Origin: Pseudomonas chlororaphis subsp. piscium
Lineage (GTDB): Bacteria > Pseudomonadota > Gammaproteobacteria > Pseudomonadales > Pseudomonadaceae
DNA: 64,000 bases
Reading direction: 5' to 3'
Assembly (NCBI RefSeq): GCF_003850345.1
Contig: NZ_CP027707.1
Coordinates: 6,873,001 to 6,937,000 of the forward strand
Under the pieces are notes generated by a model. The model made no database searches. It worked only from the letters and a program-made list of their open reading frames with translations, and was not told the origin of the DNA. Below are positions 51,607 through 61,174 of this stretch, in pieces; the stretch's first letter is position 1; every line of letters begins with the position of its first letter. The translations under genes were made by a program, and so were the position numbers.

Positions 51607-53277
51607 TTAACTATCCAAAGCCTTGTATTTCTCGCGCAGGTGGTTACGAATCCACACTGCCGACAGGTTGAGCGTCGCGATCACCAGCACCAGCAGCAGC
51701 GCCGTGGCGTACACCAGCGGCCGCGCGGCCTCGACGTTGGGGCTCTGGAAGCCGACGTCGTAGATGTGGAAGCCCAGGTGCATGATCTTCTGGTCCAGGT
51801 GCAGGTACGGGTAGTTGCCGTCCACCGGCAGCGACGGCGCCAGCTTCACCACACCCACCAGCATCAGCGGCGCCACTTCACCGGCGGCGCGGGCCACCGC
51901 GAGGATCATGCCGGTCATCATCGCCGGGCTGGCCATCGGCAGCACGATCTTCCACAGGGTTTCCGCCTTGGTCGCGCCCAGGGCCAGGGAACCTTCACGC
52001 ACGGTGCGGGGAATCCGCGCCAGGCCTTCCTCGGTGGCCACGATCACCACCGGCACCGCCAGCAGCGCCAGGGTCAGGGAGGCCCAGAGCAGGCCCGGAG
52101 TACCGAAGGTCGGTGCCGGCAGCGCTTCGGGGAAGAACAGCCGGTCGAGGGAGCCACCCAGCACATAGACGAAGAAGCCCAGGCCGAACACGCCGTAGAC
52201 GATGGCCGGAACCCCCGCCAGGTTGTTCACCGCGATGCGGATCACCCGGGTCAGGGTGTTCTGCTTGGCGTATTCACGCAGGTACACCGCCGCCAGCACG
52301 CCGAACGGGGTCACGATCATCGCCATGATCAGGGTCATCATCACGGTACCGAAGATCGCCGGGAAGATGCCGCCTTCAGTGTTGGCTTCACGCGGGTCGT
52401 CGCTGAGGAACTCCCAGACCTTGCTGAAGTAGAAGCCCAGCTTGGTGAAGGTACCCATGGCGTTCGGCTGGTAGGCATGCACCACCTTGCCCAGGCCGAT
52501 TTCCACTTCCTTGCCGTTGGCGTCGCGGGCAGTCAGGCTGTCGCGGTTGAACTGCGCGTGCAGGTCGCTCAAGCGGGCTTCGACCTCCTGGTAACGGGCG
52601 TTCAGCTCGGCGCGCTCGCTTTCCATGTCGGCCTGGGCGGCGGCATCGAGCTTGCCGTCCAGTTCCAGCTTGCGACCGTGCAGACGGATACGCTCGAGGC
52701 CGGCGTTGATCGCGCCGATATCGGATTTCTCCAGGGTCTTGAGCTGGGCGGCCAGCTTGCTCACCCGCTCAATCCGCGCCTGCAGTTCCGGCCAGGCCGC
52801 TTCGCCTTCGGCGATGACCTTGCCATCCTGCTTGACGTTGACCAGGTAGCCGTAGAAGTTGCCCCACTCGCGGCGCTCGATGGCCATCAGCTCCGGCGGC
52901 GTGGTCTGGTTGGTCAGCCAGTCGCCGACAATCCAGGTGAAGTCGTTGCCGTTCAGGTCCCGGTTGCCGACCTTGATCAGCTCGCGGGTCATGAACTCGG
53001 GGCCTTCATCCGGCACCGGCAGGCCGGCGCTCTTCAGGCGCGCCCGCGGCACTTCTTCTTTCTGTACCACTTCGCCGACGACCAGGTGGTTGGCCTGGCC
53101 CGGCACGTCGTAGTGGGCATGCACCAGGTCCGCCGGCCAGAAGTGGCCCAGACCGCGCACGGCAATCACCGCCAGCAGGCCAATGGTCATGATGACCGCA
53201 ATGGACACCGCGCCACCGCTGATCCAGACGCCTGGGGCGCCGCTCTTGAACCATCCATTCAGGGAGTTCTGTTTCAC
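51607..53277 (-). CDS. pstA: Phosphate ABC transporter permease PstA (long form)
   Basis: 556 residues, about twice the E. coli length. N-terminal transmembrane helix, a ~230-residue periplasmic insertion with a heptad-rich coiled coil (LQARIERVSKLAAQLKTLEK ...), then the ABC permease domain (EEGLARIPRTVREGSLALGA, the EAA loop). Long PstA is usual in Pseudomonas and relatives. Confidence 0.95.
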   Translation of the reverse strand: MKQNSLNGWFKSGAPGVWISGGAVSIAVIMTIGLLAVIAVRGLGHFWPADLVHAHYDVPGQANHLVVGEVVQKEEVPRARLKSAGLPVPDEGPEFMTRELIKVGNRDLNGNDFTWIVGDWLTNQTTPPELMAIERREWGNFYGYLVNVKQDGKVIAEGEAAWPELQARIERVSKLAAQLKTLEKSDIGAINAGLERIRLHGRKLELDGKLDAAAQADMESERAELNARYQEVEARLSDLHAQFNRDSLTARDANGKEVEIGLGKVVHAYQPNAMGTFTKLGFYFSKVWEFLSDDPREANTEGGIFPAIFGTVMMTLIMAMIVTPFGVLAAVYLREYAKQNTLTRVIRIAVNNLAGVPAIVYGVFGLGFFVYVLGGSLDRLFFPEALPAPTFGTPGLLWASLTLALLAVPVVIVATEEGLARIPRTVREGSLALGATKAETLWKIVLPMASPAMMTGMILAVARAAGEVAPLMLVGVVKLAPSLPVDGNYPYLHLDQKIMHLGFHIYDVGFQSPNVEAARPLVYATALLLVLVIATLNLSAVWIRNHLREKYKALDS

Positions 53278-53292
53278 AGACTTCTACCTTTC

Positions 53293-55578
53293 TTAAAGCG
53301 ACGAGTATTTCTTGCGCAGACGCTGACGGATCAGCTCGGCGAGGGTGTTCATGACGAAGGTGAACAGCAGCAGCACCAGCGCCGAGAGGAACAGCACGCG
53401 GTAGTGGCTGCCGCCGACTTCCGACTCCGGCATTTCCACCGCGACGTTGGCCGCCAGGGTGCGCAGGCCTTCGAACAGGTTCATTTCCATGACCGGGGTG
53501 TTACCGGTGGCCATCAGCACGATCATGGTTTCGCCGACCGCGCGGCCCATGCCGATCATCAGCGCCGAGAAGATGCCCGGGCTGGCGGTGAGGATCACCA
53601 CGCGGGTCATGGTCTGCCATGGGGTCGCGCCCAGGGCCAGGGAGCCCAGGGTAAGGCCGCGCGGCACGCTGAACACGGCGTCTTCGGCGATCGAGTAGAT
53701 GTTCGGGATCACCGCGAAACCCATGGCCAGGCCAACCACCAGGGCGTTGCGTTGGTCATAGGTGATGCCCAGGTCATGGGAGATCCACATGCGCATGTCG
53801 CCGCCGAAGAACCAGTTCTCCATGAATGGGCTCATGTACAGCGAGAACCAGCCCACCAGGATGATCACCGGGATCAGGATCGCGCTTTCCCAGCCGTCCG
53901 GCACCTTGAGGCGCACCGATTCAGGCAAGCGGCTGAAGACGAAACCGGCCACCAGGATGCCGATCGGCAGCAGCATCAGCAGGCTGAAGATGCCCGGCAG
54001 ATGGCCTTCGACATAAGGCGCCAGGAACAGGCCGGCGAAGAAGCCGAGGATCACCGTCGGCATCGCTTCCATCAGTTCGATCACCGGCTTGACCTTGCGG
54101 CGCATGCCCGGAGCCATGAAGTAAGCGGTGTAGATCGCCGCGGCAACCGCCAGCGGTGCCGCCAGCAACATCGCGTAGAACGCCGCCTTCAAAGTACCGA
54201 AGGTCAGTGGCGAGAGGCTCAGCTTGGGTTCGAAGTCGGTGTTGGCCGCGGTCGATTGCCAGACGTATTTAGGCTCGTCGTAGTTCTCGTACCAGACCTT
54301 GCTCCACAGCGCGCTCCAGGACACTTCCGGGTGCGGGTTGTCGAGCACCAGCGGTTGCAGCTTGCCGCCGGCTTCGACGATCACCCGGTTGGCCCGTGGC
54401 GACAGGCCGAACAGGCCTTCGCCCTCGACCACCTGGTCCACCAGCAGGGTGCGGTGCGCGGTGCTGTGGAACACGCCGAGCTTGCCCGAGGCGTCCAGCG
54501 CGACGAAGCCTTTGCGGCGCTCTTCGGCGGTGATTTCGATGATCGGCGTGGTGCCCATCTGGAAGGTCCGGATCTGCTTCAGGCGCAGTTCGCCGTCCGG
54601 GTCGCGGGCCATGAACCACTGGGCCAGTCCGCCCTTGGAGGTACCGATGATCAGCGAGATACCGCCCACCAACTGGGTGCTGGCGGTCACTTCGGCATTG
54701 GCATCCTCCAGCAGCTTGTAGCGACCGTTGAGGCTCTTGTCGCGCAGGCTGAACACGTCGGCCTGGGCACGCCCGTTGATCACGTACAACCACTGCTGGC
54801 GCGGGTCGATGTACATGGCTTTGACCGGTTCGGTCATCTGCGGCAGCTCGATGCGGTTCTGCTCGCTGGTGACCTCGCCGGTCATCATGTTTTCTTCGCG
54901 GGTCAGTTGCAGTACATGCAATTGCGCGCCGCTGGAACCGGCCACCACCAGCGCCGAATCGCTGGCGTTGAGGTTGACGTGCTCCAGGGCACCGCCCTGC
55001 TCGTTCAGCACGATCGGGGTTTCGCCGTAGGGGTATTCGATGGCCGGCGAGATGGTTTTCTTGCCGTCCGGGTAGCTGACCTTATAAGTATGACGGAACA
55101 CCAGCGCCTGGCCGTTGGACAAGCCAACCACCACCAGCGGGCTGCCCGGCTGATCCTTACCGATGGCGGTCACCGTAGCGCCGGCCGGAATCGGCAGGTC
55201 GACGCGGCGCAGCTCGGCACCGTTATCGATGTCGAAGAACAGCGCCTGGCCCTTGTCGGAAACCCGCATGCCGACCTGGTTCTGCTCTTCCAGGGAGAAC
55301 ATCAGCGGCTTGCCGGCGTCCTGCATCCAGGCTGGGGTCAGCGGGTCCTTGGAGGTCAGGTCGGCGCCCTGGAACAGGGGCAACACTACGTAGGCGAGGA
55401 AGAAGAAGATCAAGGTGATCGCGGCCAGCACGGCCAGACCGCCGACGAGGACGTACCAACGGGTCAGGCGATCTTTCAGCGCGCGGATGCGGCGCTTGCG
55501 TTGCAGCTCAGGCGTATTGAAGTCAATGCGCTTGGGGGGGGAAGTCGGAGTCATGGTGGAGTTGGCCAGATCATTCAT
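53293..55578 (-). CDS. pstC: Phosphate ABC transporter permease PstC (long form)
   Basis: 761 residues from the ATG at 55578. One N-terminal transmembrane helix, a ~380-residue periplasmic domain with beta-propeller-like repeats (VVVGLSNGQALVFRH, LVVAGSSGAQLHVLQL) and a C-terminal permease with EAA loop (ALGATPWQTMTRVV). The extended form matches the long PstA of the same operon. Gene follows pstS after a gap with two hairpins. Confidence 0.95.
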   Translation of the reverse strand: MNDLANSTMTPTSPPKRIDFNTPELQRKRRIRALKDRLTRWYVLVGGLAVLAAITLIFFFLAYVVLPLFQGADLTSKDPLTPAWMQDAGKPLMFSLEEQNQVGMRVSDKGQALFFDIDNGAELRRVDLPIPAGATVTAIGKDQPGSPLVVVGLSNGQALVFRHTYKVSYPDGKKTISPAIEYPYGETPIVLNEQGGALEHVNLNASDSALVVAGSSGAQLHVLQLTREENMMTGEVTSEQNRIELPQMTEPVKAMYIDPRQQWLYVINGRAQADVFSLRDKSLNGRYKLLEDANAEVTASTQLVGGISLIIGTSKGGLAQWFMARDPDGELRLKQIRTFQMGTTPIIEITAEERRKGFVALDASGKLGVFHSTAHRTLLVDQVVEGEGLFGLSPRANRVIVEAGGKLQPLVLDNPHPEVSWSALWSKVWYENYDEPKYVWQSTAANTDFEPKLSLSPLTFGTLKAAFYAMLLAAPLAVAAAIYTAYFMAPGMRRKVKPVIELMEAMPTVILGFFAGLFLAPYVEGHLPGIFSLLMLLPIGILVAGFVFSRLPESVRLKVPDGWESAILIPVIILVGWFSLYMSPFMENWFFGGDMRMWISHDLGITYDQRNALVVGLAMGFAVIPNIYSIAEDAVFSVPRGLTLGSLALGATPWQTMTRVVILTASPGIFSALMIGMGRAVGETMIVLMATGNTPVMEMNLFEGLRTLAANVAVEMPESEVGGSHYRVLFLSALVLLLFTFVMNTLAELIRQRLRKKYSSL

Positions 55579-55677
55579 GCGCACACCCTAGCGATCCTGT
55601 ATGACAGAAAGATGACAATGCAGTGACGCAACAAATCCGCCGCATAGCAGAGCTGGCAGCGGATCGAAAATTGGGGG

Positions 55678-55735
55678 GTGTAGGAGCGAGCCCGCTCGCT
55701 CCTACAAGGTCCGGGACAGGCCCGGACCTAGGGTG
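55678..55735 (-). terminator. Tandem hairpins between pstS and pstC
   Basis: Two stems: AGGTCCGGG/CCCGGACCT (~55708-55730) and GTAGGAGCGAGC/GCTCGCTCCTAC (~55680-55705). Without T runs they may stabilise the pstS 3' end and cut readthrough, giving more binding protein than permease. Confidence 0.6.
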
Positions 55736-56734
55736 TTACTTCTTTACGACTGCAGCGCCTTCCTGCAGGCCCAGGTCAGCCAGTGCCTTGGCGGCGACTT
55801 TGGCTGGCAGTGGGATGTAACCGTCTTTCACCACTACTTCCTGGCCCTGTTTCGACAGAACCAGTTTCACGAACTCGGCTTCCAGCGGGGCCAGAGGCTT
55901 GTTCGGGGCCTTGTTGATGTACACGTACAGGAAGCGGGACAGCGGGTACTTGCCGTTCAGGGCGTTTTCTTCGGTGTCTTCGATGAAGTCGCTGCTGCCT
56001 TTCTTGGCCAGGGCCACGGTCTTCACGCTAGCGGTCTTGTAGCCAATGCCCGAGTAGCCGATGCCGTTCAGCGAGGAGCTGATGGACTGAACCACCGAAG
56101 CCGAACCTGGCTGTTCGTTGACGTTAGGCTTGTAGTCGCCTTTGCACAGGGCTTCTTCCTTGAAGTAGCCGTAGGTGCCGGATACCGAGTTACGACCGAA
56201 CAGCTGGACTGGCTTGTTGGCCAGGTCGCCTTTCACGCCCAGGTCGCCCCAGGTCTTGACGTCTTCCTTGGCGCCGCACAGGCGGGTCGACGAGAAGATC
56301 GCGTCAACCTGTTCCATGGTCAGGTGCTGGATCGGGTTGTCCTTGTGCACGAACACGGCCAGGGCGTCCACGGCAACCGGGATGGCGGTTGGCTTGTAGC
56401 CGTACTTCTGCTCGAAGGCAGCCAGTTCGGTGTCCTTCATCTTGCGGCTCATCGGGCCCAGGTTGGAGGTGCCTTCGGTCAGCGCAGGTGGCGCGGTGGC
56501 GGAGCCAGCGGCCTGAATCTGGATGTTTACGTTCGGGTATTCTTTCTTGTAGTGCTCGGCCCACAGGGTCATGAGGTTGGCCAGGGTATCGGAGCCGACG
56601 CTGGACAGGTTGCCCGACACACCAGTGGTCTTGGTGTAGCTCGGGATAGCAGGGTCAACAGCGGCAACCGCGTGGGCAGTCGCAACGCCAGCAGCGACAA
56701 AAGTCATTGCCGCCATCAAACGCTTCAGTTTCAT
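55736..56734 (-). CDS. pstS: Periplasmic phosphate-binding protein PstS
   Basis: 332 residues with signal peptide ([16 protein letters not shown]). Phosphate-site motifs [22 protein letters not shown] and [12 protein letters not shown]. First gene of pstSCAB-phoU, preceded by a Pho box array at 56801-56829. Confidence 0.97.
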   Translation of the reverse strand: MKLKRLMAAMTFVAAGVATAHAVAAVDPAIPSYTKTTGVSGNLSSVGSDTLANLMTLWAEHYKKEYPNVNIQIQAAGSATAPPALTEGTSNLGPMSRKMKDTELAAFEQKYGYKPTAIPVAVDALAVFVHKDNPIQHLTMEQVDAIFSSTRLCGAKEDVKTWGDLGVKGDLANKPVQLFGRNSVSGTYGYFKEEALCKGDYKPNVNEQPGSASVVQSISSSLNGIGYSGIGYKTASVKTVALAKKGSSDFIEDTEENALNGKYPLSRFLYVYINKAPNKPLAPLEAEFVKLVLSKQGQEVVVKDGYIPLPAKVAAKALADLGLQEGAAVVKK

Positions 56735-56800
56735 GCCTTACTCCTAGCAGATAGGGTGTGTTAAGTCGGGCCAAGTATCTGTAGGCCGTGTGAACACTCT

Positions 56801-56829
56801 ATGGCTGAAATATGACAATTAGATGAAAG
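56801..56829 (-). promoter_or_regulatory. Triple Pho box upstream of pstS
   Basis: On the minus strand: CTTTCAT-ctaa-TTGTCAT-attt-CAGCCAT, three 7-base repeats with 4-base gaps, one more than the minimal box. It lies 67 bases upstream of the pstS ATG and predicts strong PhoB activation. Confidence 0.8.
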
Positions 56830-56870
56830 GCCAGCATTCGCGATGGAAGGCTGGCCTTTCTTTATAAGGG
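56826..56870. terminator. Hairpin with flanking T run
   Basis: AAAGGCCAGC pairs with GCTGGCCTTT (56826-56835 with ~56850-56859), followed by CTTTA on the plus strand. It separates the MFS gene from the pstS promoter, and its first arm overlaps the outermost Pho box repeat. Confidence 0.55.
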
Positions 56871-56883
56871 TGCGATTGGCGTT

Positions 56884-56990
56884 TTGCAGCCGCTGCCGAA
56901 GGCCGCGATCGACCCGAAGGGTCGCGGCGATCTTCAGCGCGCATAAGGGCCTGCGGCCCTATCGCAGCCTGCGGCAGCGGCGACAGATGG
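56884..56990. repeat. REP-type long hairpin
   Basis: Imperfect inverted repeat bounded by CAGCCGCTGCCGAAGGC and GCCTGCGGCAGCGGCGACA, with internal GGGCCTGCGGCCC. Same family as ~46311-46430 and ~48398-48515. Confidence 0.7.
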
Positions 56991-56997
56991 GCCGGGA

Positions 56998-58287
56998 TCA
57001 GCGGCCCTTTTTCCACAGGTACAGGCCGACCAGGATCCCGATGCTGCAAATAATTGCAACATAATAGGCCGGGCCCATCGGGCTCTCCTTGAGCAGCGCG
57101 GTCACCACCATCGGCGTCAGGCCACCGAAGATCGCGTAGGCCAGGTTGTAGGAAAACGACAGGCCGCTAAAGCGCACCACCGCCGGGAAGGCCTTGACCA
57201 TCACATAAGGCACCGCGCCGATGGTGCCCACCAGCAGGCCGGTCAGCGCGTACAGCGGGAACAGCCAGTCCGGGTGATCCAGCAGGCTGTGGTAGAAGGT
57301 CCAGGAAGTCGCCAGCAGCAGCGCGCTGCCGAACACGAACACCCGGCCGGCGCCAAAACGGTCGGCCAGCGCGCCGGACGCCACGCACCCCAGGCTGAGG
57401 AACACGATCGCCAGGCTGTTGGCCTGCAACGCGGTGGTCGGGGTGAAGTGATAGACCGTCTGCAGCACGGTCGGAGTCATCAGGATCACCACGATGATCC
57501 CGGCGGACAGCAGCCAGGTCAGCAGCATCGAGAGAATGATCGCGCTGCGGTGGTCGCGCAGCACCGCGCGCAGCGGCACTTCCTCGGCCAACGCCTTGCG
57601 CAATTGCAGCTCGGCGAACACCGGGGTTTCGTGCAGCCAGCGGCGCAGGTACACCGAGAACAGGCCGAACACGCCGCCCAGCAGGAACGGAATCCGCCAG
57701 GCGTAATCGGCGACTTCGCCCGGGGTATAGATGCTGTTGATCGCGGTGGCCACCAGCGAGCCCAGGAGGATGCCCGCGGTCAGGCCCGAGGTCAGGGTGC
57801 CGCAGGCGTAGCCGATATGCCGCTGCGGTACATGCTCGGAAACGAACACCCAGGCGCCCGGCACTTCACCGCCGATGGCCGCGCCCTGGATCACCCGCAT
57901 CAGCAGCAACAGGATCGGCGCCCACATGCCGATCTGCGCGTAGGTCGGCAGCAGGCCCATGATCAGGGTCGGCACCGCCATCATGAAAATGCTCAGGGTG
58001 AACATCTTCTTGCGCCCGAGCAGATCACCGAAGTGCGCCATGACGATCCCGCCCAGAGGCCGGGCCAGATAACCGGCGGCGAAGATGCCGAAGGTCTGCA
58101 TCAGGCGCAGCCACTCGGGCATGTCCGCCGGGAAGAACAGCTTGCCGACCACCGTGGCGAAGAACACGAAAATGATGAAGTCGTAGAACTCCAGCGCGCC
58201 ACCCAGGGCGGACAGCGACAGGGTCTTGTAGTCGTTGCGGGTCAACGGACGAGCGGGCTGCGCGATGCTCGAAGGCACAGTGGTCAT
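56998..58287 (-). CDS. MHS-family MFS transporter
   Basis: 429 residues from the ATG at 58287 (residues upstream in the frame are not membrane-like). Twelve predicted transmembrane segments; MHS signature ALEFYDFIIF near the N-terminus, GGIVMAHFGDLLGRKKMF loop and RRWLHETPVF. Likely proton symporter for an organic acid or osmolyte; substrate unknown. Position equals PA5370. Confidence 0.87.
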   Translation of the reverse strand: MTTVPSSIAQPARPLTRNDYKTLSLSALGGALEFYDFIIFVFFATVVGKLFFPADMPEWLRLMQTFGIFAAGYLARPLGGIVMAHFGDLLGRKKMFTLSIFMMAVPTLIMGLLPTYAQIGMWAPILLLLMRVIQGAAIGGEVPGAWVFVSEHVPQRHIGYACGTLTSGLTAGILLGSLVATAINSIYTPGEVADYAWRIPFLLGGVFGLFSVYLRRWLHETPVFAELQLRKALAEEVPLRAVLRDHRSAIILSMLLTWLLSAGIIVVILMTPTVLQTVYHFTPTTALQANSLAIVFLSLGCVASGALADRFGAGRVFVFGSALLLATSWTFYHSLLDHPDWLFPLYALTGLLVGTIGAVPYVMVKAFPAVVRFSGLSFSYNLAYAIFGGLTPMVVTALLKESPMGPAYYVAIICSIGILVGLYLWKKGR

Positions 58288-58675
58288 GGCAAGGGCTTCT
58301 CTTATAGTCGGTTCTGGAAGCCGCAACAGCGCTGGTTGTGGCCTGGCAGGTTCGGCACGATAGCAAATTGTTCGAAAAAGCACATAGATGCGCACAATTG
58401 ACGGTCAAAATCAGAACCGGATGGTCGTCGTGGAGCCTGTCGATCGATATACTCGCAGGCATTGGAGCAAAGCCGCCCCGGCAAGGGTTGCTGTGCGAAA
58501 ACGCCGCTGGGCGCCCCAGGCGCCGACTGGGCCAGCCGGTTTCGCAGAGTTTCCCTTTAGTACGCCTTACGAAGAACGTGACGAACGTAGTATGTTCGGG
58601 CTGAATCGTTTTTCCTCAAGACGGCTATTCACCTGAAGTACCAATGAAGAGTCACGGGTCAGAGGCACCCCCGGC
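58288..58675. other. Divergent intergenic region, nothing recognised
   Basis: About 390 bases between the MFS gene and the thioesterase gene. Must contain both promoters. Open frames here have no protein-like character; no repeat or RNA structure stands out. Confidence 0.5.
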
Positions 58676-59080
58676 ATGATAGAGCTCGAACAAGAAGATC
58701 CGATCCCGCAAGGCGACCTGGCCCTGCAAATCACCGCGCTTCCCCGCGAAACCAACGGCTTTGGCGATATTTTCGGCGGCTGGCTGGTGGCCCAGATGGA
58801 CCTGGCGGGTACCGCCATGGCCAGTCGCGTGGCCGGCGGACGTGTCGCCACCGTCGCCATCGACCGCATGGCGTTCCTGGTGCCGGTAGCGGTCGGCGCG
58901 CAGCTTTCCTTTTATACCCAGACCCTGGAAATCGGTCGCAGCTCGATCCAGATGATGGTCGAGGTCTGGAGCGACGATCCGCTGTCCAGCGAATGGCGCA
59001 AGGTCACCGAGGCAGTGTTCGTGTTCGTTGCCATCGACGGCAGCGGCCGCACCCGCTCGGTTCCGCCCAGAGCCCGTTAA
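58676..59080 (+). CDS. Acyl-CoA thioesterase, hotdog fold (YciA-like)
   Basis: 134 residues. Hotdog-fold signature: TNGFGDIFGGWLVAQMDLAG (catalytic Asp in GDIFGGW) and VAIDRMAFLVPVAVGAQLSF. Hydrolyses acyl-CoAs. GAGG upstream of the ATG. Likely single-gene unit. Confidence 0.88.
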   Translation: MIELEQEDPIPQGDLALQITALPRETNGFGDIFGGWLVAQMDLAGTAMASRVAGGRVATVAIDRMAFLVPVAVGAQLSFYTQTLEIGRSSIQMMVEVWSDDPLSSEWRKVTEAVFVFVAIDGSGRTRSVPPRAR

Positions 59081-59152
59081 ATCCGGCGAGGGTTAAACCC
59101 GGCGGCCGTTACGTGGTCCATAGCAGCCCTGCTTTTGAACGAGAACCGCACC

Positions 59153-60052
59153 ATGCCTACCCCTCACGTTGAAACGGTGAAACTGGATGAACTGAACTGC
59201 TGGCGCATCCGCCACGGTCAGGCCGAACTGCTGGTGGCCCAGCAAGGCGCGCACATCCTCAGCTATCAATTGGCCGGGCAACCGCCGCTGATCTGGCTCA
59301 ACGACGAGGCGGTGTTCAAGACCGGCAAAAGCATTCGCGCCGGCGTTCCGGTGTGCTGGCCGTGGTTCGGCAATTTCGCGCGCAACCCGCAAAGCGTCCA
59401 GGCCATGCGCCAAAGCAGCGAGCCGGCCGGGGCCCACGGCCTGGTCCGCGCCACCGACTGGGAACTGCTGGGTATCGAGGCCGAAGGCGAAAGCCTGCTG
59501 GTGGAACTGCAACTGCCGATCCCCGAAGGCGGGCTGCCAGGCTGGCCGCACCAGGTCGAGCTGAAGCTGAGCATCCGCCTCGACGACCAGCTGCACATCA
59601 ACCTCACCAGCCACAACTTGGGTGACCACAGCGTCAGCATCAGCCAGGCGCTGCACAGCTACTTCGCGGTCAGCGATGTGCGCAAGGTGCATGTCGAAGG
59701 GCTGGATGGCCTGAATTACATCGAGACCCTGGATGACTGGAAGACCCGGCAGCAGTCCGGCGACCTGCATTTCAGCGGCGAGACCGACCGTATCTACCTC
59801 GACCCACCACCACAACTGAGCATCGTCGACCCGGCCTGGGAGCGACGCATCCAGCTGACCAGCAACGGCTCGCGCTCGGCGGTGATCTGGAACCCCTGGA
59901 TCGCCCGCGCCGAGCAGTTCAGCGACATGGCCAACGATGGCTGGCAACGCATGTTGTGCATCGAGACCGCCAACGTGATGGATGACGTGGTGACCCTGGC
60001 GCCGGGCGCCAGCCATACCCTGGGTGTGAGCGTTACCAGCGTAGCGCTGTAA
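59153..60052 (+). CDS. D-hexose-6-phosphate mutarotase (YeaD-like)
   Basis: 299 residues from the ATG at 59153. Aldose-1-epimerase superfamily: GAHILSYQLAGQPPLIWLND, GVPVCWPWFG, GAHGLVRATDWEL and C-terminal VIWNPW with the conserved Glu nearby in MLCIETANV. Interconverts anomers of glucose 6-phosphate. Confidence 0.88.
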   Translation: MPTPHVETVKLDELNCWRIRHGQAELLVAQQGAHILSYQLAGQPPLIWLNDEAVFKTGKSIRAGVPVCWPWFGNFARNPQSVQAMRQSSEPAGAHGLVRATDWELLGIEAEGESLLVELQLPIPEGGLPGWPHQVELKLSIRLDDQLHINLTSHNLGDHSVSISQALHSYFAVSDVRKVHVEGLDGLNYIETLDDWKTRQQSGDLHFSGETDRIYLDPPPQLSIVDPAWERRIQLTSNGSRSAVIWNPWIARAEQFSDMANDGWQRMLCIETANVMDDVVTLAPGASHTLGVSVTSVAL

Positions 60053-60198
60053 CACCGGGTTCTTTCTGCGCGAGCATCGGGTCGAGGCTCGATTGCTCGC
60101 GATGAATGGCCAACACACCGCACTGATTTAGTGAAACCGCGTAATCGTTGACGTCCACCGCAAGCAAGCTTCGCTCCTACAGAAGCAAGCATCCCGCC
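60053..60198. repeat. REP-type hairpins
   Basis: CGCGAGCATCGGGTCGAGGCTCGATTGCTCGCG at ~60069-60101 (hairpin, related to ~46240), and GCAAGCTTCGCTCCTACAGA at ~60163-60182 (half of the 42107 type). Lies between convergent genes. Confidence 0.6.
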
Positions 60199-60735
60199 TT
60201 ACAGATCCGACTCCTGCACCACCCGCACTTTCTGCGCATCCAGCGCATAGGCCGCGTCGGCCAGGTCGTTGCTGACCGTCTCGACCTTCAGGTGGCCGGT
60301 CACCCATAGCGGCGTGTAGATATCGTCCAGCTTCACGCCCTTGGGGAAGCGTACCAGCACCAGCTGATTGGGCGGCGGTGGCGGCACGTGGATGCAGGCG
60401 CCCGGGTAAGGCACGAGGAAAAACAGCGTGCTGCGCCCCTTGGCATCGGACTCCAGCGGCACCGGATAACCACCGATACGGATGTCCTTGCCGTTCATGG
60501 CCGGCACGGTCTTGGTCGAATACATCACCGCCGGCAACCCCTTGCTCTGCTTCAGGCCACCCTTTTCGGTAAAGGTGCCATTGGCTTCGGGGGAGTTGTG
60601 ATCGATTTCCGGCATTTGCTCGAGGGCTTTCTGGTCCGACTTGGGCATCAGTTCGAGCCAGTCGGTTTCCGGCAGTTCACCGGCATGGGCCAGGCCTGAG
60701 CCCAGCAGAACAAGAGTCAACAGAAGACGGCGCAT
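60199..60735 (-). CDS. Exported DUF3299-family protein
   Basis: 178 residues from the ATG at 60735. Signal peptide (LLLTLVLLGSGLAHAGE), then DUF3299 hallmarks: DWLELMPKSDQ, KDIRIGGYPVPLE, FFLVPYPGACIHVPPPPPNQ with the conserved Cys. No clear ribosome site before this ATG; a TTG 15 bases earlier also lacks one. Periplasmic, function unknown. Confidence 0.82.
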   Translation of the reverse strand: MRRLLLTLVLLGSGLAHAGELPETDWLELMPKSDQKALEQMPEIDHNSPEANGTFTEKGGLKQSKGLPAVMYSTKTVPAMNGKDIRIGGYPVPLESDAKGRSTLFFLVPYPGACIHVPPPPPNQLVLVRFPKGVKLDDIYTPLWVTGHLKVETVSNDLADAAYALDAQKVRVVQESDL

Positions 60736-60821
60736 GGAGGAGCTCGGCAAGAAAGGGACAAGACAACGCCGGGCATTCTAGCCCTCTCTACCTGCGCAGC
60801 AGAGAGGGCTTTGTCGCTAAA

Positions 60822-61067
60822 TCAGTTCTTTTTGACCAGGCCGTAAATCACCAGCAGCACGATCGCGCCAACCAGCGCACCGATGAAGCCCGCGCCCTGG
60901 CCCGCCTGGTAGATGCCCAGGGCCTGGCCGCCGTAGGTGGCCGCCAGCGAACCGCCGATACCGAGCAGGATGGTCATGATCCAGCCCATGCTGTCATCGC
61001 CCGGTTTCAGGAAGCGGGCCAGCAGGCCAACGATCAAGCCGATAAAGATGGTTCCGATAATTCCCAT
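60822..61067 (-). CDS. GlsB/YeaQ/YmgE-family membrane protein
   Basis: 81 residues from the ATG at 61067 (GAGGGAAA upstream). Three hydrophobic Gly-rich segments (IGTIFIGLIVGLLARFL, MGWIMTILLGIGGSLA, FIGALVGAIVLLVIYGLV). Transglycosylase-associated family by name, a stress-linked inner-membrane protein; no enzymatic motif. Confidence 0.88.
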   Translation of the reverse strand: MGIIGTIFIGLIVGLLARFLKPGDDSMGWIMTILLGIGGSLAATYGGQALGIYQAGQGAGFIGALVGAIVLLVIYGLVKKN

Positions 61068-61174
61068 GGCATTTCCCTCTGTATGAGTTAGGTATGCCAA
61101 AGCCTAGTCAGCGCCTTGGCATCCTGCCATCAGAGAACGGCGGCCCCGATTGGTTCCACCGCAGCCCCAGGAAG

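Noticed and set aside
51415..55626. A 1403-codon open frame on the plus strand opposite pstA and pstC
   Set aside because: It is the mirror of GC-rich real genes; its translation is His/Gln/Arg-rich low complexity without domains, while the minus strand holds clear PstA and PstC.
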